This document shows positions 45,057-53,342 of a stretch of 64,000 nucleotides of DNA, piece after piece. A model generated the notes under the pieces. It saw only the letters and a list, made by a program, of their open reading frames with translations. It had not been told where the DNA came from and ran no database searches. Origin of the DNA: Hyphomicrobium sp. CS1BSMeth3 (GTDB lineage Bacteria; Pseudomonadota; Alphaproteobacteria; Rhizobiales; Hyphomicrobiaceae). Numbering within the stretch: the first letter of the stretch is position 1; each line of letters opens with the position of its first letter. The stretch is from NCBI RefSeq assembly GCF_900117415.1, contig NZ_FPEI01000005.1, forward strand, positions 682,001 through 746,000. The letters run 5' to 3'. Made by a program: the position numbers and the translations under genes.

Positions 45057-46997
45057 ATGACAGCATCTGAGGGCTCGGCGCCTGAGGGGCCAAAACCGGC
45101 CTCTGCCAGCGTCACCCGCCAGAATGCTGCGGTTCTTCGTGAACTCCCTTTCGATGATACCCAGGATTTCGAGGACGCCCGGCGCGGGTTCCTGGGCACG
45201 ATCGAGGATGCGCACATCGTCGGACCTACGGGCCGCGTGGTCTGGACCATGCGGACTTACGGCTTCCAGCGCGACGAGGCCGCGCCGCCGTCCGTAAATC
45301 CGAGCCTTTGGCGCCAGGCGCGCCTCAACGCCATTCACGGCCTCTTCGAGGTCGTCCCCGGCATCTATCAGGTGCGCGGCTTCGACATCGCCAACATGAC
45401 CCTCATCGAGGGCCAGTCGGGTGTGATCGTGGTCGACACGCTCACGGGGGTGGAGACGGCACGCGCGGCACTCGCGCTGTATCGTCAGCATCGCGGCAAC
45501 CGGCCGGTCACCGGCGTCATCTACACGCACACGCACGTCGATCACTGGGGCGGCGCTGCGGGCGTCGTCGAGGCGAAGGACGTTGCCGCGGGAAAAGTAC
45601 CGGTCATCGCGCCGGATCAGTTCATGGAGCACACCGTCTCCGAGAACGTGATCGCGGGCAATGCCATGCTGCGCCGCGCCCTCTACCAGTTCGGCGCGCT
45701 CCTGCCGCGCGGTCCGGCCCAGCACGTGGACTGCGGGCTCGGCAAGGCGATCAGCGCGGGCTCCGTCACGCTGATGCCGCCGAACGACATCATCACGCAT
45801 ACGGGCGAGAAGCGCACGATCGACGGCGTCGAATTCGTCTTCCAGATGGCGCCGGAGACCGAGGCGCCGGCGGAGATGCACTTCTATCTGCCGGCCTTCA
45901 AGGTGCTGAACCTCGCCGAGAACGCCACGCACAACTTCCACAATCTGCTGCCCTTCCGCGGCGCGCAGGTGCGTAACTCGCTCGACTGGTCGAAGTACAT
46001 CCAGGAAGCGCTCGATCTCTGGGGAGACGAGGCAGAAGCGCTCTGCGGTCAGCACCACTGGCCTGCATGGGGACGCGCGCGCGTCGTCGGTCATCTCGAA
46101 GCACAGCGCGACCTCTACCGCTACGCGCACGACCAGACCGTGCGGTTGATGAATCATGGCTTGAAGCCGGCGGAGATCGCCGAGCAGATCGGTACGCCCC
46201 AATCGCTCGACGGCGCATGGGCGACGCGCGGCTACTACGGCCACATGCGGCACAATGCGAAGGCCATCTATCAGCACTATCTCGGCTGGTACGACGCCAA
46301 TCCCGCCAATCTCGACCCGTTGCCGCCCGTCGAGACCGGCCGCAAGATGGTCGAGTACATGGGCGGGGCCGACGCGATCCTGAAACGCGCCCGCGCCGAC
46401 TTCGACAAAGGCGAGTTCCGCTTCGTCGCACAGGCCCTTTCGCATCTCGTGTTCGCCGAGCCGGACAATACCGAAGCCCGCGCGCTGCTCGCCGATACCT
46501 TCGAGCAGCTCGGCTATCTGAGCGAGAGCGCGACGTGGCGGAACACCTACCTGTTCGGCGCTCTCGAGCTCCGACACGGCATGCCGAACGTGCCGTCGCG
46601 CTCGGCCATCGGCCCGCACATCCTGCGTGCGCTACCGACCGATCAACTGTTCGACTATCTCGCCGTCCGCTTGAACGGCCCGAAGTCCGAGGGCTATCGC
46701 ACAACACAGAACTGGCTCTTCACCGACACGGGCGAGACGTTCTGCATCATCGTCTCCAACTCGGCGATGTCGATGTCCCCGCGCCGCCTGGCGGAAGCGC
46801 CCGATGCTACGGTGACGCTCACGCGCAAGGATCTCGACGCCGTCATCGCTGAAAAATCGACCTTCGAGGCCGCCATCGCCGCAGGCACGATCAAGATCGA
46901 AGGCGATCCATCGAAAGTTACCGCACTCTTCTCACTACTCGACACCTTCGAGCGCATGTTCGAGATCGTCGAGCCGCGCAGAAAGACCGTCACCTAG
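45057..46997 (+). CDS. Alkyl sulfatase / SDS hydrolase-like MBL-fold protein
   Basis: A 646-residue type III sulfatase of the SdsA1/YjcS family. The metallo-beta-lactamase zinc motif THTHVDHWGG (about residues 155-165), the second site AENATHNFHNLL and the GQHHWPAWG motif are in place. A dimerisation domain and a C-terminal sterol-carrier-like domain follow (from about 530). Such enzymes release sulfate from primary or secondary alkyl sulfates. No Sec signal is clear in this start. GAGGGA lies six bases before ATG 45057; ATG 45030 is possible. Confidence 0.93.
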   Translation: MTASEGSAPEGPKPASASVTRQNAAVLRELPFDDTQDFEDARRGFLGTIEDAHIVGPTGRVVWTMRTYGFQRDEAAPPSVNPSLWRQARLNAIHGLFEVVPGIYQVRGFDIANMTLIEGQSGVIVVDTLTGVETARAALALYRQHRGNRPVTGVIYTHTHVDHWGGAAGVVEAKDVAAGKVPVIAPDQFMEHTVSENVIAGNAMLRRALYQFGALLPRGPAQHVDCGLGKAISAGSVTLMPPNDIITHTGEKRTIDGVEFVFQMAPETEAPAEMHFYLPAFKVLNLAENATHNFHNLLPFRGAQVRNSLDWSKYIQEALDLWGDEAEALCGQHHWPAWGRARVVGHLEAQRDLYRYAHDQTVRLMNHGLKPAEIAEQIGTPQSLDGAWATRGYYGHMRHNAKAIYQHYLGWYDANPANLDPLPPVETGRKMVEYMGGADAILKRARADFDKGEFRFVAQALSHLVFAEPDNTEARALLADTFEQLGYLSESATWRNTYLFGALELRHGMPNVPSRSAIGPHILRALPTDQLFDYLAVRLNGPKSEGYRTTQNWLFTDTGETFCIIVSNSAMSMSPRRLAEAPDATVTLTRKDLDAVIAEKSTFEAAIAAGTIKIEGDPSKVTALFSLLDTFERMFEIVEPRRKTVT

Positions 46998-47062
46998 CAT
47001 TCCATCAAGCCAAGCCGAATACTTTCGGCGTCCAGCCAACGTTCTCATATGGGTTTTCCTCC

Positions 47063-47752
47063 ATGCTCAAAGATCCGCCGCTTCTTACCGTTCGCCGCAT
47101 GTGGCAGCGCCCTGACGCCTTCACGATCGGTCGTTTCAAGGGCGTGCAGACTGGGCAAGCCGTCGATGCCATGGACGGACGCGGCGCGCTCGATGCGGCG
47201 ATCAAGGCCATTGATCTTGCGAATGCTACCTTCCTCGGCACGGCGCTGCCCTGCGAGACCGGCCCCAACGACAACCTCGCCATCGTTGCCGCAATCGCCC
47301 TCGCCCAGCCCGGCGACGTGATCATGGCGGCCTCCGAAGGTTTCACACAGTCCGCCGTCGTCGGCGACAACGTCACCACGATCGCCAAGAGCAGGGGCGT
47401 GGCCGCGATCGTCATCGACGGCATGGCGCGCGACATCGCCGGCATCGTGCCGGTCGGTCTTCCGGTCTTCGCGCGCGGCATCACGCCGAACTCGTGCGTC
47501 CGTAGCGGCCCCGGCCGCGTCGGGCTGCCGATCGTGATCGGCGGCGTAGCGGTCGAGGCCGGCGACCTCGTGATCGGCGATGCCGACGGCGTGGTTGTCC
47601 TGCCGCGCAAGCACCTTCACACGATCCTGCCCTCCGTCGAGGAAGTGCTCGCCGCCGAGGCGGCCACGCAGGGCAAGATCAGGAACGGCTTCACGAACAT
47701 CGGCGGGATCGAGGAGCTGCTCGCTTCCGACCGTGTCCGCTACGTCGACTAG
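47063..47752 (+). CDS. RraA-family aldolase-like protein
   Basis: A 229-residue protein of the RraA/HMG aldolase family (once called demethylmenaquinone methyltransferase). Landmarks are NDNLAIVAAIALAQPGDVIM, GVAAIVIDGMARDIAGI and PVFARGITP with RSGPGRVGLPI. Active members split 4-carboxy-4-hydroxy-2-oxoadipate or similar oxo acids. The stop codon TAG lies at the first bases of the composite repeat (copy 2), so the repeat seems to have set the gene end. A dehydrogenase follows 213 bp downstream. Confidence 0.85.
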   Translation: MLKDPPLLTVRRMWQRPDAFTIGRFKGVQTGQAVDAMDGRGALDAAIKAIDLANATFLGTALPCETGPNDNLAIVAAIALAQPGDVIMAASEGFTQSAVVGDNVTTIAKSRGVAAIVIDGMARDIAGIVPVGLPVFARGITPNSCVRSGPGRVGLPIVIGGVAVEAGDLVIGDADGVVVLPRKHLHTILPSVEEVLAAEAATQGKIRNGFTNIGGIEELLASDRVRYVD

Positions 47753-47915
47753 TGTGATGATCGAGAAATTCGCCATATCTCGGGGCACGGTATGGAGCGA
47801 ATTTCTCGATCTGAATCACACTAGCAAGTTTATGATTCTAGTGTCCCTTTTGATTCCGAAGTTCGCTCGGGAGGCTAGCATCGAGGCGTGGCGAACTTCG
47901 GAATCGGGACACTAG
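47752..47915. repeat. Composite double-hairpin repeat, copy 2 (164 bp)
   Basis: Both hairpins of the copy at 36405 recur in the same order and orientation: GTGTGAT...ATCACAC with the inner GAGAAATTCGC/GCGAATTTCTC arms, then CTAGTGTCCC...GGGACACTAG. Changes are few and are mostly in loops. The stop codon of the upstream gene uses the first base of this copy. Confidence 0.9.
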
Positions 47916-47965
47916 AGAAGTTCGCGGAACAGAACCGCAGAAGCGCTACCACCAGGAGGAAACGC

Positions 47966-48961
47966 ATGGCGACCAACAAGAAGAAAGTGCTCTTCACGGA
48001 TTCGATGGGCAAAGCCGGACGAGAGATTCTCGCAGCGCGCCCGGATGTCGAAGCCATCCCTTTCCCCAACATGGCCCAGGATGAGGAATATCGAGCCATC
48101 CTGAAGAAGCACGCGCCGGTCCATGCGACCATCCTCGGCGGGACGCGCTTCCGCCCTGCCGAGCTCGATGCGGCAGGCGGCATGCAGGTCGTCGCCCGCG
48201 TCGGCGTCGGCTATGACGCCATCGACATCCCCGGCATGACATCGGCGAAGGTGCCCGTCATGATCGCCGGCACAGCGAACTCACCCTCGGTTGCCGAGCA
48301 CGCCATGAGCTTCATGCTCACGCTCGCGCGCAAGGGGCCGGAGCTTTCCGCGCTCGTGAAGGAAGGCCGCTGGGGCGATCGCCTCAAGCCGGCGATGGTC
48401 TCCAACGACATGTTCGAGAAGACTGTGCTCATCATCGGCTTCGGCCGCATCGGCACGCGTACGGCGAAGCGCTGTCTCGCCATGGAGATGCAGGTTCTGG
48501 TCTATGACCCGTACCTCAAGGCCGAGGCGATCAAGGCGGCCGGCTGCGAGCCCGTGACGAGCCTTGACGATGCCCTGCCGCGTGCGGACTTCGTGACCGT
48601 CCACTGCCCGAAGACGCCGGAGACGGTCGGCATGTTCGGCGCTAACCAGTTCAAAGCCATGAAGCGCACGGCCTACCTCGTCTCGACCGCGCGCGGCGGC
48701 ATCATCGACGAGAAGGCGCTGCATGCTGCGCTGACGGACGGCACGCTCCCGGCCGCGGCGCTCGACGTTTTCGATCGCGAGCCGCCGGATCCGGCCAATC
48801 CGCTCTTCAAGCTGCCGAACCTCATTGCCTCGCCGCACATTGCAGGCGTGACGGCCGAAGCCATGGAGCGCATGTCGGCCGAGGCGGCGAAGAACGTGCT
48901 CTCGGTCTTCGACGGCACGCCGCGCAAGGAGAATGCGATCAACCCCGAAGTTTTCGGCTGA
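47966..48961 (+). CDS. D-isomer-specific 2-hydroxyacid dehydrogenase
   Basis: A 331-residue NAD-dependent oxidoreductase. It has VLIIGFGRIGTRTAKR (Rossmann fold), the catalytic Arg in STARGGIIDEKAL, Glu in FDREPPDP and His in ASPHIAGVT. It reduces or oxidises 2-oxo/2-hydroxy acids such as phosphoglycerate or glyoxylate; the substrate is unknown. AGGAGGA lies six bases before ATG 47966; the longer frame from 47888 starts within the composite repeat and is rejected. A strong terminator follows. Confidence 0.93.
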   Translation: MATNKKKVLFTDSMGKAGREILAARPDVEAIPFPNMAQDEEYRAILKKHAPVHATILGGTRFRPAELDAAGGMQVVARVGVGYDAIDIPGMTSAKVPVMIAGTANSPSVAEHAMSFMLTLARKGPELSALVKEGRWGDRLKPAMVSNDMFEKTVLIIGFGRIGTRTAKRCLAMEMQVLVYDPYLKAEAIKAAGCEPVTSLDDALPRADFVTVHCPKTPETVGMFGANQFKAMKRTAYLVSTARGGIIDEKALHAALTDGTLPAAALDVFDREPPDPANPLFKLPNLIASPHIAGVTAEAMERMSAEAAKNVLSVFDGTPRKENAINPEVFG

Positions 48962-48979
48962 GTTGAGCAATGGAATGCA

Positions 48980-49018
48980 GCGGCCCGCCCAAGCCAACCT
49001 TGGGCGGGCCGTTTGCTT
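48980..49018 (+). terminator. Strong intrinsic terminator after the 2-hydroxyacid dehydrogenase
   Basis: GGCCCGCCCAAG and CTTGGGCGGGCC are perfect 12 bp arms around a 5-base loop, followed by GTTTGCTTT. It lies between convergent genes. Confidence 0.92.
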
Positions 49019-49305
49019 TATGCGCCCGACTTGCCGAGGAAGGCCTTGGCCGCGCCGGTGTCGATCAGCGGATAGACCTCGAAAGTTGCCGGGATGATCT
49101 CCGCCCATTCGTTCATGAGGCGGTGCAGCGTCTCGTTGTTCGGCACATCGAACAGGATCACGGCGCCGCGGCCGGTCCGCGCCCAGGCGCCCTTGCACAT
49201 GCCGTTCGCCTCGAGCGGCGCCAGCCATTCCCAATAGGCTTTGCGGCTCGGCACCATCGTCGAGGGCTTCTCGGGACGCGGCGTCGATATCACCATGAAG
49301 AGCAT
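49018..49305 (-). CDS. Muconolactone delta-isomerase-like small protein
   Basis: A 95-residue ferredoxin-like protein resembling muconolactone isomerase (CatC) and related small proteins: MLFMVISTPRPEK, WARTGRGAVILFDVPNNETLHRLMNEW and a C-terminal YPLID segment. CatC acts in catechol breakdown, but the catalytic residues are not certain here, and no catA or catB is beside it. The gene is 14 bp after an FAH-family hydrolase on the same strand, so an aromatic or oxo-acid pathway is likely. Confidence 0.72.
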   Translation of the reverse strand: MLFMVISTPRPEKPSTMVPSRKAYWEWLAPLEANGMCKGAWARTGRGAVILFDVPNNETLHRLMNEWAEIIPATFEVYPLIDTGAAKAFLGKSGA

Positions 49306-49318
49306 TGCGGGTCCTCGA

Positions 49319-50494
49319 TCAGATCAGATTGCGCTTGGCGAGATTGCGCATGAGGTCGGCGACGCCGAAGCGCCAGGGCGGCGCCTGGTCGGAAGTGGCC
49401 ATCACGTTCGTGAGCGCGCCGAGCGGATCGGCATGAATGGTGACGACGTCGCCGACCTTGTGCGTGAAGCCCATGCCGGGATCGCCGCGGTCCTCGCTCG
49501 GCGCGAACATGGTGCCGAGATAGAGGATCGCACCGTCGGGATACTGGTGCGTCTTGCCGATGAGCTGGCTAACGAGATCGGCCGGATCGCGCGCGATCTC
49601 GCGCATGGAGGATTTGCCCGTGAGGCGGAAGCCCTCTGGACCGTCGACCGTCAGGTGCACGTCGAGCCCGCGCACCGTGTCGAGCGAGAACGTCGCATCG
49701 AAGAAGCGCACGAACGGGCCCACCGAGGCCGAGGCATTGTTGTCCTTCGCCTTGGAGAGGAGCAGCGCCGACCGGCCCTCGATGTCGCGGAGGTTCACGT
49801 CATTGCCGAGCGTCGCGCCGACGAGCGCGCCCTTCGAGTTGACGACCATTGCCACTTCGGGCTCGGGGTTGTTCCACGTCGACTTCGGATGCAGGCCCGC
49901 GGTCATGCCGTGTCCGACCGCCGACATGGGCTGAGCCTTGGTGAAGATCTCGGCATCCTCACCAATGCCGACTTCGAGATACTGTGACCACGCGCCGGCC
50001 GCGATCAGCGTCTGCTTGAGCGCCATGGCCTCCTTCGAGCCGGGCTTCAGCGTGCGCAGATCGCCGCCGAGCTGCGCCTGCACCTGCTTGCGGATGGCCT
50101 CGGCTTTTTCCGGCGCGCCCTTGGCCTGCTCCTCGATCACGCGCTCCAGCATCGAGCGCGGGAAGGTCACGCCTGCGGCCTTGACGGCCTGCAGGTCGAT
50201 CGGCACCAGGAGCCAGGGCTTCTTCTCATCGCGGTAGACCTCGGGTGTGTTGGCGAGGATCTCGCCAAGCGAACCGATCCGCTCGCCCGCGCCGCTCTTC
50301 ACGATCGCCGCAGCATCCGCGCGCTCGGCGAGATCGCGCATGGTCGGCGCGTGCCGGGAAATGTCGTAGAGGCCGTCAGCGCGTACGGCAACGACCGAGG
50401 GCCCTTCCACATCCGGCCGCCAGACGCGCCCGGCGAGCGCCCCCGCCGTTCCATCCGTCGGCAGCGTCAAAGCTTCGGTCATTCGCGTGCGCAT
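49319..50494 (-). CDS. Fumarylacetoacetate hydrolase-family protein
   Basis: A 391-residue protein of the FAH fold: SMLERVIEEQAKGAP-type N-domain, the metal-binding EVGIGEDAEIF and NPEPEVAMVVNSKG, with LGNDVNLRDIEGRSALLLSKAKDNNASASVGPFV and GDVVTIHADPLG at the core. Members hydrolyse or decarboxylate acylpyruvates and 2-oxo dienoates. AAGGGA precedes ATG 50494 by six bases; the frame is open upstream to 50653 but without a site. Likely co-transcribed with the small isomerase-like gene. Confidence 0.9.
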   Translation of the reverse strand: MRTRMTEALTLPTDGTAGALAGRVWRPDVEGPSVVAVRADGLYDISRHAPTMRDLAERADAAAIVKSGAGERIGSLGEILANTPEVYRDEKKPWLLVPIDLQAVKAAGVTFPRSMLERVIEEQAKGAPEKAEAIRKQVQAQLGGDLRTLKPGSKEAMALKQTLIAAGAWSQYLEVGIGEDAEIFTKAQPMSAVGHGMTAGLHPKSTWNNPEPEVAMVVNSKGALVGATLGNDVNLRDIEGRSALLLSKAKDNNASASVGPFVRFFDATFSLDTVRGLDVHLTVDGPEGFRLTGKSSMREIARDPADLVSQLIGKTHQYPDGAILYLGTMFAPSEDRGDPGMGFTHKVGDVVTIHADPLGALTNVMATSDQAPPWRFGVADLMRNLAKRNLI

Positions 50495-50519
50495 GGCGTT
50501 TCCCTTCAGCTCCCAAAGA

Positions 50520-51821
50520 TCATGCTCCGGTTGGTCCGGATTTGTCGCCAGCAGACGCCGGCATTGGATGGCCGGCCTGACTGCTCGGCCGGACGTCGCG
50601 CGCCGTAGCGTAGACCATGAGGCCCGCACCGAGCGCCGCGGCAATGGTAGCAAAGATCCATTGGTAGGCGACGGGAGAATATCCGGCGGCCGTCTGCGGG
50701 AACCAGTTCGGAATGTACCCCGTCACGACCGGCACCATTGCACAGCCGAAGAGCTGGGCCATGTTGGCGGTCGTCGCGCCGCGCCCCGCGAGATGATCGG
50801 GATAGAAGGTGCGCGCGTGCGTCACGACGGCGACGCCGTACGACGACGTCGCGCATACGCCGATGATGAGCGGGATGGCCAGCACCGTCGGTGGATTCGA
50901 GGCCAGAGCAAGCAGCACCAGGATCGTCGCGGTCGCTCCCGTAATGGCCACCCACTTTCGCGTATCGAAAATGCGATCCATGGGCCCGAAGGCGAGCACA
51001 CCCAGGAATTGCGCACATGCCATGGCGATCAGGACGTTGCCGCGCGCCACCGCATCGAGCCCGTGCACATCGTGGAGATAGGGACCGGCCCACAGGCCCA
51101 TGATCGTCGCCATTACGGCATAGGCCACCGTCTGCAGCCCGAGCACGCGCAGAAGGCCCGGCAGGCGCAGGATCGCGATGAAGCCGGCGAGCGCGGCGGC
51201 GAGCGTCTCCGGCGGATTGGGCGGCGGCACCTTGCCCGGCGGATCGTCGCGCACGAGCCATACGAAGAGCAGCCCGACAACCCCCGCCGCACCCGCCATG
51301 ATCATGAAGGTCGTCCGCCAGCCGACCAGTCCGGCAGCGAGCGCCAGCGGCGTGCCGGCAAGTCCGACACCGATCATGCTGAGGCCGAACACCCAGCTCA
51401 TGGCGGTGGCCCAGCGGGCGCGCGGATACCAGCGCGAGCAGAGCACGACCACCGACATGAAGCTGCCGCCGAAGCCGAGACCGAGCAGAAAGCGCGCCGC
51501 GATGAGCTCGCTGCCGTCGCGCACCACCGCGTGCAAGAGCGCACCCGCGACGCCGAGCACGGCGAGACCGCCAACGGTGAAACGCACGCCGATGCGGTCG
51601 AAAAGAATGCCCACAGGCACCTGCGCCGCCATCAGGGCGAAGAAGAAGATGGCGTTCGACATGCCGAGCGCTTCCGACGTCAGCTTCAGCTCAACGATCA
51701 GCTCGGGCGCGAGAACGGTGACGGACGAGCGGAAGAACTGCGAAAGGATCGTCGTCGCCGAGAGCATGACGATCAGGATCGCGGCAGCCCGCGCGGGTGG
51801 GTTCGAGGTTGCTGTCGTCAC
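50520..51821 (-). CDS. MFS transporter
   Basis: A 12-helix major-facilitator protein, about 433 residues from GTG 51821. The first helix ILIVMLSATTILSQFFRS, the motif GILFDRIGVR between helices 2 and 3, and the central SLxxWTK-less loop (DDPPGKVPPPN) fit MFS organic-acid or drug carriers. The start is uncertain: no good ribosome site is seen, and TTG 51941 gives a longer frame. It stands 25 bp before the FAH-family gene start, so it may import the compound handled there. Confidence 0.85.
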   Translation of the reverse strand: MTTATSNPPARAAAILIVMLSATTILSQFFRSSVTVLAPELIVELKLTSEALGMSNAIFFFALMAAQVPVGILFDRIGVRFTVGGLAVLGVAGALLHAVVRDGSELIAARFLLGLGFGGSFMSVVVLCSRWYPRARWATAMSWVFGLSMIGVGLAGTPLALAAGLVGWRTTFMIMAGAAGVVGLLFVWLVRDDPPGKVPPPNPPETLAAALAGFIAILRLPGLLRVLGLQTVAYAVMATIMGLWAGPYLHDVHGLDAVARGNVLIAMACAQFLGVLAFGPMDRIFDTRKWVAITGATATILVLLALASNPPTVLAIPLIIGVCATSSYGVAVVTHARTFYPDHLAGRGATTANMAQLFGCAMVPVVTGYIPNWFPQTAAGYSPVAYQWIFATIAAALGAGLMVYATARDVRPSSQAGHPMPASAGDKSGPTGA

Positions 51822-51966
51822 GCTGGGGGCTCGGATCTGTGAGGTGCCGGTCCGTGTGCCATCGCAGGAGGCAATAGGCAATGCGCTTCGCGGCCGGCCG
51901 CGCGGCGGGCAGACATGCGCGGCGCCCACGCGTTGCCGCAATGTTCTGTCAGGGTATAGTGGTCCG

Positions 51967-52338
51967 ATGCGTCAGACCGAAGTCGTGTACCAGCCGATGA
52001 TTGCCTCGTCCCTCGCCATCTCCGACATGACCTGCGCGCCCGTCGTTGCAGCGCGCGAGAGTGCGCCGCATCCTCTCGGCGAGGCCGACGCCATCGAGAT
52101 CTGGATTGCGCGCTGGCTGCGCGTGCGGCGCAAGGATCTCATGGCGCGCTATGGCTGCGACCCGCGCCAGCTCTATGCCATCTGGTGGGGCGAGAAGTTT
52201 CCGGCGAGCCGCGAGAAGGCCGAGGCCGCGTTCCGCGCGCGTCACCCCGGCCTCGTCGATCGCGTGAGCTTCGGCTATCGCCGCATTCCGCGCGGGCCCG
52301 CGAAGGAGCCCGAGGGCCAGCTCTCGCTGTTTGAGTGA
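51967..52338 (+). CDS. Conserved small protein of unknown function
   Basis: A 123-residue basic protein with helix-rich sequence: EADAIEIWIARWLRVRRKDL, MARYGCDPRQLYAIWWGEKFP, REKAEAAFRARHPGLVDRV and a positively charged end. The Trp/Arg pattern and lack of signal suggest a nucleic-acid-binding role, but I recognise no family. The start ATG 51967 follows a weak site. The gene is alone; paired palindromes follow its stop. Confidence 0.55.
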   Translation: MRQTEVVYQPMIASSLAISDMTCAPVVAARESAPHPLGEADAIEIWIARWLRVRRKDLMARYGCDPRQLYAIWWGEKFPASREKAEAAFRARHPGLVDRVSFGYRRIPRGPAKEPEGQLSLFE

Positions 52339-52374
52339 TCGCAACGAGCTGCTAGCCACTGGCTCCAACGCGAT

Positions 52375-52471
52375 CCCTCCCCCCTTGTGGGGGAGGCTAG
52401 GAGGGGGGATTGCAGGACAATAGCGGTAGGGGTTCCCCCCACCCCTAACCCCTCCCCACAAGGGGGAGGGG
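52375..52471. repeat. Paired GC-rich palindromes
   Basis: CCTCCCCCC-TT-GTGGGGGAGG (about 52377-52396) and CCCCTCCCC-N5-GGGGAGGGG (52449-52471) flank a segment bounded by GGGGGGATT and GGTTCCCCCC. Same style as 7875-7991. It lies between convergent stops (52338 and 52501). Confidence 0.75.
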
Positions 52472-52500
52472 AATCGTCGCGGTTGTGTTGAGAGACTCGA

Positions 52501-53199
52501 CTAGAGGAAGAGTACGTTCCGCGTCGCGATCGGCGTGCCCCAGGTCGTGTTGGAGTTGAGCGCGGCGATCGTCGTCATGGCATCGAGGCGCTTGCCCTTG
52601 TCCACGACGAAGGCGCTGTAGCCGTACTTCTCGCAGACCTCGCGCGTGACCGCGAGCGGATCCTGATAGGTGCCGGACAGCAGCTCGAGCAGCAGCGCCG
52701 GATGATCGCGCAGGATCGTCTCGCGCGCACCTTCGAGCACCTCCAGCTCGCTGCCTTCCACATCCACCTTGATGAACTGCACGTTGGTGAGCGCGAAGCT
52801 GTCGAGCGTCCGCACCTCGACCTTGATCACGGTCTGGCGCTCGAACTGGCTGTGCGAGTTCTTGAGATTGCCGGCGAGATGCAGCTCGCTGCCATCCTCG
52901 GCGAGCGGCACGAAGAACGAGGCATGGCCGGAGTCGTTCGACAGCGCGAGCTCATGCACCTCGGCGCGCTCGCCGAGCATCCGCTGGGCGAATTCCGCGA
53001 ACCTCGGATTGGCCTCGAAAGCATGGACGACGGCGCCAAGCTCGCTCAGCGCGTAGGCAAAAATGCCTTCATTCGCCCCGATGTCGACGGCAACACCACC
53101 CTTGCCGACGAACGATCCGAGCATGGCCAGCTCAGGCTCGCCGCCCTCGACTTCTTCGCGCAGGCGACGGGCATAGAACTCATCCGGGGTTTCGCTCAA
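52501..53199 (-). CDS. FkbM-family methyltransferase
   Basis: A 232-residue methyltransferase with the SAM motif VAVDIGANEGIFAYALSELG and VVHAFEANPRF, and the FkbM landmark FIKVDVEGSELEVLEGA near residue 150. It transfers a methyl group, usually to a sugar or polyketide oxygen. The N-terminal tail MSETPDEFYARRLREE is polar. It stands alone between convergent repeats and an aminotransferase on the same strand. Confidence 0.9.
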   Translation of the reverse strand: MSETPDEFYARRLREEVEGGEPELAMLGSFVGKGGVAVDIGANEGIFAYALSELGAVVHAFEANPRFAEFAQRMLGERAEVHELALSNDSGHASFFVPLAEDGSELHLAGNLKNSHSQFERQTVIKVEVRTLDSFALTNVQFIKVDVEGSELEVLEGARETILRDHPALLLELLSGTYQDPLAVTREVCEKYGYSAFVVDKGKRLDAMTTIAALNSNTTWGTPIATRNVLFL

Positions 53200-53342
53200 G
53201 CGTGCACCTCACTCGTAGTTCCCTATAGGCTCCATATATGGGGAGAGGGCCGGGACGGGAGAAGACAGCGACCGCGTGCCTCGGCGCGTGGCCGCGCTCT
53301 TACCCTTCGCATCTCCCCGCAGGCAGGGGGAACGTCTGGCTC

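Noticed and set aside
44898-46619. 573-residue minus-strand ORF opposite the alkyl sulfatase
   Set aside because: The sulfatase on the + strand has clear zinc motifs; this is a codon-bias shadow.
47888-47965. N-terminal extension of the 2-hydroxyacid dehydrogenase
   Set aside because: It starts inside the composite repeat; ATG 47966 has an excellent ribosome site (AGGAGGA).
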